DNA of 64,000 nucleotides from Elgaria multicarinata webbii (Eukaryota > Chordata > Lepidosauria > Squamata > Anguidae). A program made the position numbers and the translations under genes. The notes below the pieces were generated by a model. That model was not told the origin of the DNA. It was given only the letters and a program-made list of their open reading frames with translations, and did no database searches. The stretch lies in assembly GCF_023053635.1 (NCBI RefSeq), contig NC_086185.1, positions 6,233,001-6,297,000 on the forward strand, given 5' to 3'. Position 1 is the stretch's first letter. Every line of letters begins with the position of its first letter. Positions 40,801 to 52,700 of the stretch are shown in pieces.

Positions 40801-43800
40801 TCAACCCTCCGCGTGGCCTTCTCACGAGTAAGGCTGGCAATCCCATCTCTTAAGGAGAACGGGCCGGCCGGCCTGCAGAAGGCAAAGCCCCCCTAAGCTG
40901 CGTCTGGTGGCCCACCAAGGGGCACGGTGGGCGGCCCCGTTTTGCAGCCAGGCTGAGACGGCGAAATCAAGACGGACCTTGAGGGCTTGGAGCTTAGCCA
41001 TAGCAACTATAACAACCCAAGGGGGCTTGGGCCCTGCTATCCATTTATGGCCTGTGCTTTATTGCTCTTCGTGTTTATGCGGTTTTATATTTAGTTGTAA
41101 GCCACTTTGGGAGGGCTTCTGCCCTGAAAGGCAGCTTAGAAATGTCCATCATCCTGGTTCCTCTCTATTCAGCCCTGGTTAGGCCTCATCTAGAGTATTG
41201 TGTCCAGTTCTGGGCTCCACAATTCAAGAACGACGCAGAAAAGCTGGTGCGTGTTCAGAGGAGGGCAACCAGGATGATCAGGGATCTGGAAACAAAGCCC
41301 TATGAAGAGAGACTGAAAGAACTGGGCATGTTTAAAAATGGGCTAAAGTTAAAGGAAGCCAGATTCCAGCTGGACATCAGGAAAAACTTCCTGACTGTTA
41401 GAGCAGTACAACAATGGCAACAGTTACCTAGGGAGGTTGTGGGCTCTCCCACCCTAGAAGCCTTCAAGAGGCAGCTGGACAACCATCTGTCAGGGATGCT
41501 TTAGGGTGGATTCCTGCATTGAGGAGGAGGTTGGACTGGATGGCCTTGTAGGGCCCTTCCAACTCTGCTTTTCTATGATTCTATGATCATCATCATAATC
41601 ATCCTATACTCACAACAACCAAGCTGTGAGGTAGGTTAGGCTAAGGGGCTACCAGGCACTGACTGGCTCCAAAAATCACCCAATTTTCTCCCTGACCCAG
41701 AACCCGGGTCTCTTCCGCCCCAGTCCAACACTCACAACCATTACACCAGGAGGGAGGGAGGAGGAGGGAGGCGTCCTCTCGTCTGAACTTGGCTGCAGAG
41801 GTGAGGGAATCATAGAATCATACAATCATAGAATATCAGAGTTGGAAGGGGCCTACAAGGCCATCGAGTCCAACCCCCCGCTCAATGCAGGAATCCACCC
41901 TAAAGCATCCCTGACAGGTGGCTTTCCAGCTGCCTCTTGAAGGCCTCTAGTGTGGGAGAGCCCACAACCTCCCTAGGTAATTGGTACAATTGTTGTACCG
42001 CTCTAACAGTCAGAAAGTTTTTCCTGATGTCCAGCTGGAATCTGGCTTCCTGTAACTTGAGCCTGTTATTCCGTGTCCTGCACTCTGGGATGATTGGTAA
42101 GAGATCCTGGCCCTCCTCTGTGTGACAACCTTTCAAGTCTTTGAAGAGTGCTATCATGTCTCCCCTCAGCCTTCTCTTCTCCAGGCTAAACATGCCCAGT
42201 TCTTTCAGTCTCTCTTCATAGGGCTTTGTTTCCAGACCCCTGAGCATCCTGTTTGCCCTCCTCTGAGACCCGCTGCCTGCGAGGAAAGCGCTCTGCACAC
42301 TCCCCGGCGCCGCTGCGAGGCGTGGCGTGGGAGGCGGGCGAGCGGCGCCTGGAGCAGCCAGAGCGCGGAGGCAGAGACGGCTGCCCTCGCTCGGCCGGCC
42401 GCCTCCCTGCAGCGCTCCGGGGACTCCCGGCGCGGCTGGGGGTGGCGCTCCCGAGCCCGGCCGCCTGGCTGCCTGTCACTTCCCCTTCCTTGCGCCGCCC
42501 GCCCGCCCGCTCGCCTGCTCTCCCGCCCGCCTGCCTGCCTGCCTGCGATCCAGCTCCGGGTCAGAGCGCGGCGCCTCCGTCCCGGCTCTCCGTCCCAGCC
42601 CAGCGGTGGCGCCCTGGGCCGGCCGCGGCGGAGCGCCTGAGCCGGGTGAGTGCTGGCCAAGCCCCCCACCCCCCCCCGTCCGTCCGTCCTCGCCCCCTTC
42701 TCCGCGGCCCCCGGCGAGCGCCGGTTCCCCCCGCCGCCGCCGCCGCCGCGCGCCCCTGCCCGCCCGAGCCTCGCCGCCCGCCCGCGAGAAGCCCCCTCCC
42801 TCGGCCGGCTGCGCGCCCCCCACCCCTGCCCCCATCCTCCAGCCCGCGCCGGCCTGCTGGCGGATCTCCCCGGCCTACGGAGGAGGGCAGCTGCGCGGCC
42901 AGTGCCCGGCTGTTTGCAGGCTGCGGAGCTTCTGGGTGGCATCCAGTGGGAGCCCTACTTAGAGTAGACCCATTGAAAGGAATGGCGCTTTCATTTAAGC
43001 TCCATGCGTTTCAGTGGCTCTGCTCTGAGTAGGGCTCACATTTTTCCTTCTTGCTGGGGGGAACTCCGGAGAAAGGTCTTCTTCTTCTTCTTCTTCTTCT
43101 TCTTCTTCTTCTTCTTCTTCTTCTTCTTCTTCTTCTTCTTCTTCTTCTTCTTCTTCTTCTTCTTCCCCCCCCTCCTCCTCCTCCTCCTTCTTCTTCTTTT
43201 TTCCCTTCTTCTTCTTCTCCTTCTTCAGTGGTCTTCTTCTTCTTCTTCTTCTTCTTCTTCTTCTTCTTCTTCTTCTTCTTCTTCTTCTTCTTCTGTGGTC
43301 TTCTTCTGTTGTTGTTGTTGTTGTTATTTTATTACATTTTTATACTGCCCGTTAGCCATGGCTCTCCAGGCAGTGCACAATTAAAAACATAAAAAATACA
43401 TCAAGTATACAGTAAATTAAAACAAAAGGTAAAAGTGCAATATCAAATCAGATCAATTACAGTCCAGGGAAAGCCTTTGTGAAGAGGTACATTCTGCTCC
43501 TCCCTTGCTCCCCCTCTGTTTCGCTGTTATGGTTTATTATTTTCATAATAGTGCCATTGGTGAATGTCTGTGTATGGAGCTTTAGTGCAGGTCCCTGCCC
43601 TGAGAGGCTTACAATCGGGAAGTGGAAGCGGAGACCGGGGTAAACATTGCAACTGTGTTTGATGTGGTTTATAGTGGCCTTCCCCAACCCGGTGGGCCCT
43701 TCTGATTTTTGGACTACAACTCCCCTGACCATTGGTCGTCCTGGCTGGGGTTGCTGGAACTTGTAGTCCAAAACATGTGGAGGGCACCACCAGGTTGGAG

Positions 43801-46800
43801 AGTTGGTTTACAGCCTGGCCCTTTTATCTCGGGGGCATTCTGGGATGAAGTTCTCTCACTCTCCCCTGTATCTGTTTCACATCTCTGTAGATCCATCTAT
43901 AATTTTTGCATGAAACTATACAGTAAAAAGTTTTGTGATATTTTGCCCACTGTAGCTCTGCCTCAGTTCCTCCCCTCCTTTCCTGTGCTTAGCTGTTCTA
44001 AACCTCTCCTGGAATGAGAGGCAATTTTATACCCAGGGAAGCATTGTTTTTAGATGCTTCATCGGTCAGATCAATCCATTAAGGGCACAATCTCTTGCAC
44101 GTGTCGACAGAAAAAAAGTCCTACAGTTCCTAACACGCCTCCTAAATGCATTAAAAAGAAATCAGGCAGTAACTTAAGGTGCAATCCTATGCATGTTTAG
44201 ACAGAAAAAGCCCTGCAACTCCCAGCCAACATGACTTTGTAGGACTTTTTTACTGTCTAAACAAGTACAGGATTGCACCTTTACTTATTTTTATTTTTTT
44301 TAAAAAAATAATATACTTACAAAACGAGCAGGTTGCAAGTGCTACCTTAAAAGAGGCATTCTTGGAGCCCAGGGCTATATCTGATGCTGCAGCATTGGTA
44401 AAGCTAAGTCTGATCAATCTCTTAATGTTGAGACTATGGGAGCCTCGTGTAAGAGCACTATATAAATAAATCAACTTAAAATTAAAAGAAAAAAAGAGGC
44501 ATGGGGCAAGATGGAATGCCCCTTCAGAGATGTGGCTTGATAAGGGAGAAGGGAGAAGGGAGAAGGAGAATGCCTTTTTTTGTTGTTTCTTCAGAACTAT
44601 TGTGTTTTATTCATATGTATAAACGGAGAGGATAAATGAAAATGTGTAAGAGGCAGAAAGAGGAGGAAGATGAAAGAAGTGAAGGATAACTCCATTGGGG
44701 CATGTTGCAGGGTCAAACAAAGGTCTGACTAGCCTGACATTCTTAGTGAGAAAAAGCCCAGCAGGAGAGGCTACCTTAGACTGACCAGGGGTCCATTTAG
44801 CTCACACGAATTAGTGTGGTTCTCCAGGTAGACCCTGCCTATGCTAGAGAGTGAACCTGCAAAAAAAAAGCAAATGCTATTTTGGCCTGTATTAATAGAA
44901 GTAGAGCTTCCAAATCGCACAAGGTACTGGTTCCTCTCTATTCGGCCCTGGTTAGGCCTCGTCTAGAGTATTGCGTCCAGTTCTGGGCTCCACAATTCAA
45001 GAAGGACACAGACAAGCTGGAGCGTGTTCAGAGGAGGGCAACCAGGATGATCAGGGGTCTGGAAACAAAGCCGTATGAAGAGAGACTGAAACAACTGGGC
45101 ATGTTTAGTTTGGAGAAGAGAAGGCTGAACGGAGACATGAGAGCACTCTTCAAATACTTAAAAGTTGTCACACAGAGGAGGGCCAGGATCTCTTCTCCCT
45201 CATCCCAGAGTGCAGGACACGGAATAACGGGCTCAAGTGACAGGAAGCCAGATTCTGGCTGGACATTAGGAAAAAGTCCTGACTGTTAGAGCAGTACGAT
45301 AATTGAACCAGTGACCTAGGGAGGTTGTGGGCTCTCCCACACTAGAGGCCTTCAAGAGGCAGCTGGGCAACCATCTGTCAGGGATGCTTTAGGGTGGATT
45401 CCTGCATTGAGCAGGGGGTTGGACTCGATGGCCTTATAGGCCCCTTCCACCTCTACTATTCTATGATTCCATAACCTAGGATTTTTGCATCCTGCAAGGG
45501 ATGTTCTCTCTCTCCCACTAACTATGGCTTCCACATGCGCTAGCCTCTCTGCTCCTGCTCTGCAGGAATCATTCTCAAAATCGCCTCATGGATCAAAACA
45601 GTTATGGGTGAAAAATCTGGGCCTGTGTGTGTGTGTGTGTGAGTGAGAGAGAGAGAGAGAGAATGAACACATCCACATTTTTTTAGAAGCATAGGGGGAA
45701 AAAAGAGCCCTTGAGACAACTTAACTTTTAAATCTTCCTTAAATGGCCTAGAACCAGGTTAATTCAAGGACCGTGAGTCTTTTTACGAGTTTTCCACCAG
45801 TTGGGAAATTCAGGCTGGCTGTGAGTAGGGATGGAGTTTTTTAAGTGGCAGCTACACCCATGTTTGCTCGGTCATGCTCCACCATCTCTTTCTCTGTTTT
45901 TCAAAGGGCTCTGAAGAGTTTTCTCTTTCGCGAGGCCTTGTGTTAATAATTTCCACTGTTTTTAATGCCTTCTCTCCTGGTTTGTTTCAACGGCTGAGGA
46001 TTTGATTACTGTTCTTGCTTGTCTTTGTGGTCTAGTTTATGTTTTGTCGTGCGCGGCGTTTCTAATTAATAAAATGCAATAGATCCTATCACTCCCTCCC
46101 AGACGATCCCCCACATAGCTCAGACCGCAGGGCGTCATGTGCGGAGCGCAAGAGATACGTGGCTCTGAATTGCTGCTGGAATCATTCAGTCCAGATGCTC
46201 TGAGTGAGTCAAGCCGTAGGCTGAGAGTCGGAGGCGCCGCTCAAACGTCCCATAATCCAGGATCCCATTTTGGTACAGTTCATTGGGCCAGTTTACAGTC
46301 TACAGCCATTGGACTCAGAAAATGTCCCCCTTCTTGATCTAAATTATAGGTTGGAGCCTGGGCCTGGGGTTAGAGGAATGCATGCGATGGGATGCACACT
46401 GCCTGGCAGTGGTGCTCAGAGTAGCAAGGCAAAACCACAGAGCCGCTTGGCAGTTCGGGGATACAGCTGTAAAACTGCTGACATGGAAGGGAAAAAAGTT
46501 TCTCCCCTTACTTAAGTTTTTCACAAACCACTAAGACATCTGCATCACCCAGTTGCTTTCCAAACTCAGTAGCTGAATTTTTAGGGCAGTCAGGCTGCCC
46601 ACCTGATTCAAGAAATCTTAGTCGCTCCATCAAATAAGCAGTATTGGATTCGTTAATCGATTCGCTCTGCGTGAGTTTGGCATGCCGCTCAAAACGCTAG
46701 TTCTCATGCAGGGTGTGCCGGAAGAGTGCTGTCCTTGCTTTTAGATGGTCTCAGCAGATGCCATTTTGGAACAGGCGTTCCCTTCAGTGTTAGAATAAAC

Positions 46801-49709
46801 ATGAAAATGTCTATTTTAAGTTGGTGCCAGCCATCTGCAGCATTTACAAGTACTTAAATTAAGAAATAATTAACTTTTAAGAAATTGCCTGATTAGTTAG
46901 CGATGCCTTATGGATCAAAAAGTTTGTGGATTAATCTAACCAGTGAATTAATTTAATGTTCCAGCTCTATTTTATTTAGGAATGTAATATACACACAATC
47001 CAATGAAAAAGACGCTACTTTAATAGTGCAATCCCATGTAGATATACTCAGAAACAAATCCCAGTGGGTTTAAGGAGACTTACCTGGGAGTGTGCATAGG
47101 ATTCCAGCTTAAACCGGGTAGAGTTGTAGGGTTTTGCTTTCTCCTGCATTCAGAGTCTCTAAAACTCAAGTTCTTTCTCTCGTGAACGTGAAGATGTTTG
47201 CAAATCTTGGTAAATTCTGATCAAGGATGAAACGAAACTGAATTCTCACCCACCTGCGCTGGCCAAATTCACTACATACAGTTATTACCAGCTTACAGAG
47301 GTCCTGCCTGCCATAGGTGTTAGAGATGAGGAGCCTCTCTGGAAAAAAGCAGTGGCAATCCTACCTAATTCAACAACATCACAAACATGGTGGGAATTAG
47401 GGCTGTGCAGCGGCTCGGCTGAATCTCTGAAACCGAAGCGAGGCGGGCTGATTTGGCCCGCCTCGCCTCGCTTCCGAGGCGGTTCTGGATCAGCCCGAGG
47501 TGCTCCGAAGCCAAAGCCAATTGGCTCCAAAGCTTCGGGGCGCCTCAGGCCACATTGATTTCAATGGGACTTTCTCCTAGGTATGTTTGTACAGGTTTGC
47601 ACCCTAAGAGTACAGACTAGAAGGTAAACCCAGTTGATCTCAGTCAATTAGTTCTGATTTAAAGTAAATGACTCCAGTGCAGTTGCTCCCCAGCCAGTGG
47701 TATTTGGGGTTACACTGGCTCTGAACATGGAGGTCCATAGAGGCATCATGGCCAGTAGTTCCTGCCTCTCATCCCCTGTGAATTTGTCTCTGTTTGCCTT
47801 CAGGTTTTGATAGCTTTGTTTGTCTCCCTCTGAGTTACAGGCTGCTAAGAGGTCTGCTTGGAAGACTGACATCAGTTTCTGTTTCTTTTTACACAGCTCT
47901 TTGATGCACATGATTTATACACGGGAGACAATTTCCCCCAGGTACTGAATACCCTTGCAGCTATCAACAAAGCTACCGAAGGTAAGGAAAAGGGGTTGTG
48001 TTTATTTTCGTATCTGGTCAAGAGGGCAGGGCACCTGCAGCTTTACGTGTTGCGAGGAAGAGGGAATCTCACCAGGTGCTGCATGCATACAAATGACACC
48101 TGCTGAAATTCCCTTTTCAATATATATTTATTTATTTATTACATTTATATACCACCCCATAGCTGAAGCTCTCTGGGCGGTTTACAAAGGTTAAAATCAG
48201 TGAACATTGAAAATGAATATATAAAATTTTTAAACCATCAAAAGCATAAAAACAACAATATCCATTTAAAACAACTGTTAAAGATGCAGGAGCCCTGTCC
48301 TCCTTTCCATGTGGTCACTCTACTGTCACTGAGCTCCAGCCCATCACCTGAGAACGGATGCTTTTACTCTTATCTGAACAAGAGAGTCTATTCCTTTTTG
48401 TTATTATTATATTCCTATGTTGTATTTATGCTCCTGTTTCTCCTTTGCTTTGATTTCCATCTCATTACTGGGACTGCACCACAAGCAGGGAAAATTCTTC
48501 CCCCTGCTCCACGAAACCGTTCCGCCCATAGAAAGCTAGCATCTCAGGGAAAAGACTGGCCAGGGCATAAGTTGTCCTTTGCCTTGGACAGTAAAATGTC
48601 TTGGGCCGGCCCTGCTGGAGAAGGTAGAAAACCTGTTTATTCCCAGCGATGGGGTGAGCAGCAGCCTTCGTGCGGAGTTCTTGCCTGGCTGGCAAAGCGC
48701 AGCGGAATCCGTGTTTAAAGCTGAAGTCGTTGGGGAATGCAAACACTGAATTGTCAATTGGCGCGTCGCACTTCGTTGCTGAATAGACGTTTCGACTCAA
48801 ATTCTAACAAGCTTCTAAGAATAGCTGTTGGCGCCGATGCCTCAGCGAGCAACGTTTTGCTTGCCCGATCACTTAGTAGAAGAAATCAATGGGCTGTTTT
48901 CAGAGAGAGGTGGAGGGATTTGGAACTCTGTGAATTCGCCAGCCGTGATCAATGAGGGTTGCTCATCTTCCTTTTGTCGCTGAAGGAGTCAGAGGTGATA
49001 AAACCGTGCACTGTTGTCTCCTCCACAGTTCAATACAACTCATCTAGAAACAATGGAGCGGGTGGGGGGGGGGAACTATTTTGAGCTGGACAGCCACAGT
49101 AAAGCATTCAAGAAGCAGCTGGACAACCATCTGTCAGGGATGCTTTAGGGTGGATTCCTGCACTGAGCAGGGGGTTGGACTAGATGGCCTTGTAGGCCCC
49201 TTCCAACTCTGCTATTCTATGATTCTATGCGAGCCGGTGTGGTGTAGTGGCTAAAGTGTTGGGCTGGGAGTTGGGAGATCCGGGTTCCAGTCTCCACTCA
49301 GCCACTCTCAGCCCACTCTCAGCCCAGCCTACCTCACAGGGTTGTTGTTGTGAAGATAAAATGGAGAGGAGGAGGATTATGTATGCCACCTTGGGTTCCT
49401 TAAGGAGGAAAAAAGGCAGGATATAAATGCAATAAATAATAATACTGTTTGTGTGGAATATTAAATCCTTATAATGATGAACTCCTGTCAAAGCAGTTGA
49501 GTTGTTTTTTTTAACTGCCTGGAATGACAGAGACCTCTATTACTGCTATAATTTTATTACGTTGTTGTTGTTTTTATTTGTTTTATATGGGTTTTATTCG
49601 TGTGTTTCTTATTCTTGTCCATCTCCGTATTAGCCGTAAGGTGAGTAACACACTAAGTGCTACAGCTGGGTTGTTGATATGGACGTACAGCACCATGTAC
49701 ATTGATGGT

Positions 49710-49743
<34 letters not shown>

Positions 49744-52700
49744 CAACCCTGCATTTCTGGCCATTCTCTGCCTGTTCCTGTCTCAAAATCCTGAGATGGA
49801 ATTATTACTCATGAGATTTGAATAATCAAAATGCACATGCACAAGCTTTCAAAGAAATTCGTTTTTATCGCAGCAATGAGGACTAGCAACTTTTAACAGA
49901 GCCAAACCCAAATAAGTTCAGGCCCTGCCCTTCCCCACTCATAGCTATGTATAAAACAGTTTGTGAACCCTGTTCTAGGCAGAGTCTACCGAGAGAACCA
50001 AAGCAAGAATCCGGGCAGTAGAACCACAGAGAGCTCCAATCGCCACTGAGCAGGATTCAGGCTGGGGAACAGAGTAGAGATGTTGTTCCAGCAAAGTGTT
50101 CGAGCTGACTGAATGCTTAAATAGGCTGCAGCCAGGTCAGGAGGTTTTAGCTCCCTCCGTCACTCCCTGGATTCTTAAAGGGGCCTTGCACAATATTGTC
50201 TGGTTTGGCTCCAGCTCTGCTGAAGGTTTGGGAACAAAATCTGGCATCTTTGGAGAACATTAGAACAGGCTCATATCGATGACAGATGGGCAGGCTCGTG
50301 GCGTTCCCTTTACAGTGCAGTTCCTGCAGAGTGAGGTCTTCTTTATGGAGTGGGGATTGGGGGGGGGGGGGAGTGTTAATTCCTGCATCCAGTCTTCCTC
50401 CTCCTTGGGGTCCTTGGAATTCATAGAATCATAGAATTATAGAATAGCAGAGTTGGAAGGGGCTTACAAGGCCATCAAGTCCAACCCCCTGCTCAATGCA
50501 GGAATCCACCCTAAAGCATCCCTGACAGATGGTTGTTGTAGATCACAAGCTGAATATGAGCCAACAATGTGATGTGGCTGCAAAAGAAGCAAGTGCTGAT
50601 TTGGGCTGCATTAATAGAAGTATAGCTTCCAAATCATGCAAGGTACTGGTTTCCCTCTATTCGGCACTGGTTAGGCCTCATCTTGAGTATTGCGTCCAGT
50701 TCTGGGCACCACACTTCATGAAAGATGCAGACAAGCTGGAGCGTGTTCAGAGGAGGGCAACCAGGATGATCAGGGGTCTGGAAACAAAGCCCTATGAAGG
50801 GAGACTGAAAGAACTGGGCATGTTTAGCCTGGAGAAGAGAAGATTGAGGGGAGACATGATAGCACTCTTCAAATACTTGAAAGGTTGTCACACACAGGAG
50901 GGCCAGGATCTCGTCTCAATCCTCCCAGAGTGCAGGACACGGAATAACGGGCTCAAGTGACAGGAAGCCAGATTCTGGCTGGACATCAGGAAAAACCTCC
51001 TGACTGTTAGAGCAGTACGACAATGGAATCAGTTACCCAGGGAGGTTGTGGGCTCTCCCACACTAGAGGCCTTCAAGAGGCAGCTGGACAACTATCTGTC
51101 AGGGATGCTTTAGGGTGGATTCCTGCATTGAGCAGGAGGTTGGACTCAATGGCCTTGTAGGCCCCTTCCAACTCTGCTATTCTATGATTTTATGATCCTT
51201 CTCCTGATCATAGGGGCTCTGACACCTGGGCTTTCTTCTCCTTTCAAAGGCTGGAGGGAAATAATACCGAGACCTCCAAATAACACCAAGCTAGCATTCC
51301 GAACAGAAAGAACTGTGCTCGGTAGACATCTTTTAGCATCAGATGGTGAGCTGTGTTTGGCAGCATGCATGACATTCCAGGGGGAGGTTTCGCGTGGGTT
51401 CTTGGGAACGTGATGTCGCATCCGTGTGCATCTCTCTTGGCTAACTCATCGGGTGAGCTTTACGTTTGATCTTTTCGGATCAGCCTCCAGAATGTTGGGA
51501 GGCGTAATACATTATTCGGCTGGCAAGATGGGAGGGGGGACGTCACTGATGTTTGTGTGTTTATGGTATATGCATGTGGAGGGGGGGCTTCTCCAGTCAG
51601 GAGAAGAAAGGGTGGGGGACCCATCTGCGTCAGCTTACTATTCGTTCCCAGTTGCCAACAAACAGAAAAGTGCCGTGGCGGTTTGCATCAAATGTCAGTG
51701 TGCTTTTGAGTTTTCTGCAGTGTGGGGTTTATGTGGACCCGTTGTGCTGCCAAAATTCAGAGACCTGCTTGACAAGTGAAACGTGGAAAGCGGTGAGCAG
51801 TTTGATCTGCTCTGATCTCCTTGGGATGATCGGCAATGAAATTGCGCGCTCTCCCCTAGTGCAACCTTGCTAAGCTGCGGGAGGGGGAGGAGAGGTATGG
51901 ATCCGCATAGCCGAAGCAAAACAACCTGCCCTTTCAGCACGCAAACATCTGCCTTTGTTGTCGGGGGAGGAAGCACATAAGCCAGGCTGGCCCAACCAGG
52001 CACCCTCCAGATGTATCGGACTGCATCTCCCATTGGCCCCAGGTGGCATGGTGACTGGGGATGATGGGAGGTGGAATGCAACACACCTGGAGAGCGGTAG
52101 GTTGGGGAAGGTTGGTGGAAACTGTAGGAAAAGCCGTAGTCCAGTCGTGGAGCACCTACTTTGAACGTTGAAGGCCGCAGGTTCAATCCCCAGCTCCTCC
52201 GACCAAGAGGATCAGGAAACAGGGACTAAAAAGGGGAAATCCTCTTGGCAGTGGAGGCTGGGGCAGAGGGCAGGGATCGCCGAAGGAGAGGAGTAGAAGG
52301 TCACCCATGATAATCGGCTGCTGCCTGCCATGCCTTGGAGCAAATGCACCTGCTTGTAGTGGGGTTTCTCTGCCACAGGTGGGTGGGGAAGAGACAGAGG
52401 GTCCCTGCCCCATTCGCCCCCATATATACAGCCACCTGTGCCTGATGGAGACCCAGGAGAGCTGCTACCTAGATGGACCATGGGCTTCTGATTTGGGTGG
52501 TGTCGCGTTTCCGAGCCCTCCCTCTGCCGTGCAAGACAATAAAGAGGTCTGCCAAGTAATCCACGAAGCTTTATTCAGCCAATATACATCTCTTCTCAGC
52601 TGAAGACAGGTCAAACACTAGGGACTTTCCTCTAGGCTAAGACTTGGCTTACTCAGTGAGACGATTGTCCTTTCAACAAAAGGGAAGGTCTTTTCCCTGA

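Noticed and set aside
42205-43032. Open frames of up to 259 codons on both strands in the intron-2 CpG island
   Set aside because: They overlap in several frames, are rich in Pro/Arg/Ala/Gly as expected from GC-rich DNA, show no domain, and start inside a CR1 fragment.
43004-43392. Poly-Phe/Leu/Ser frames in the CTT tract
   Set aside because: Pure microsatellite translation.
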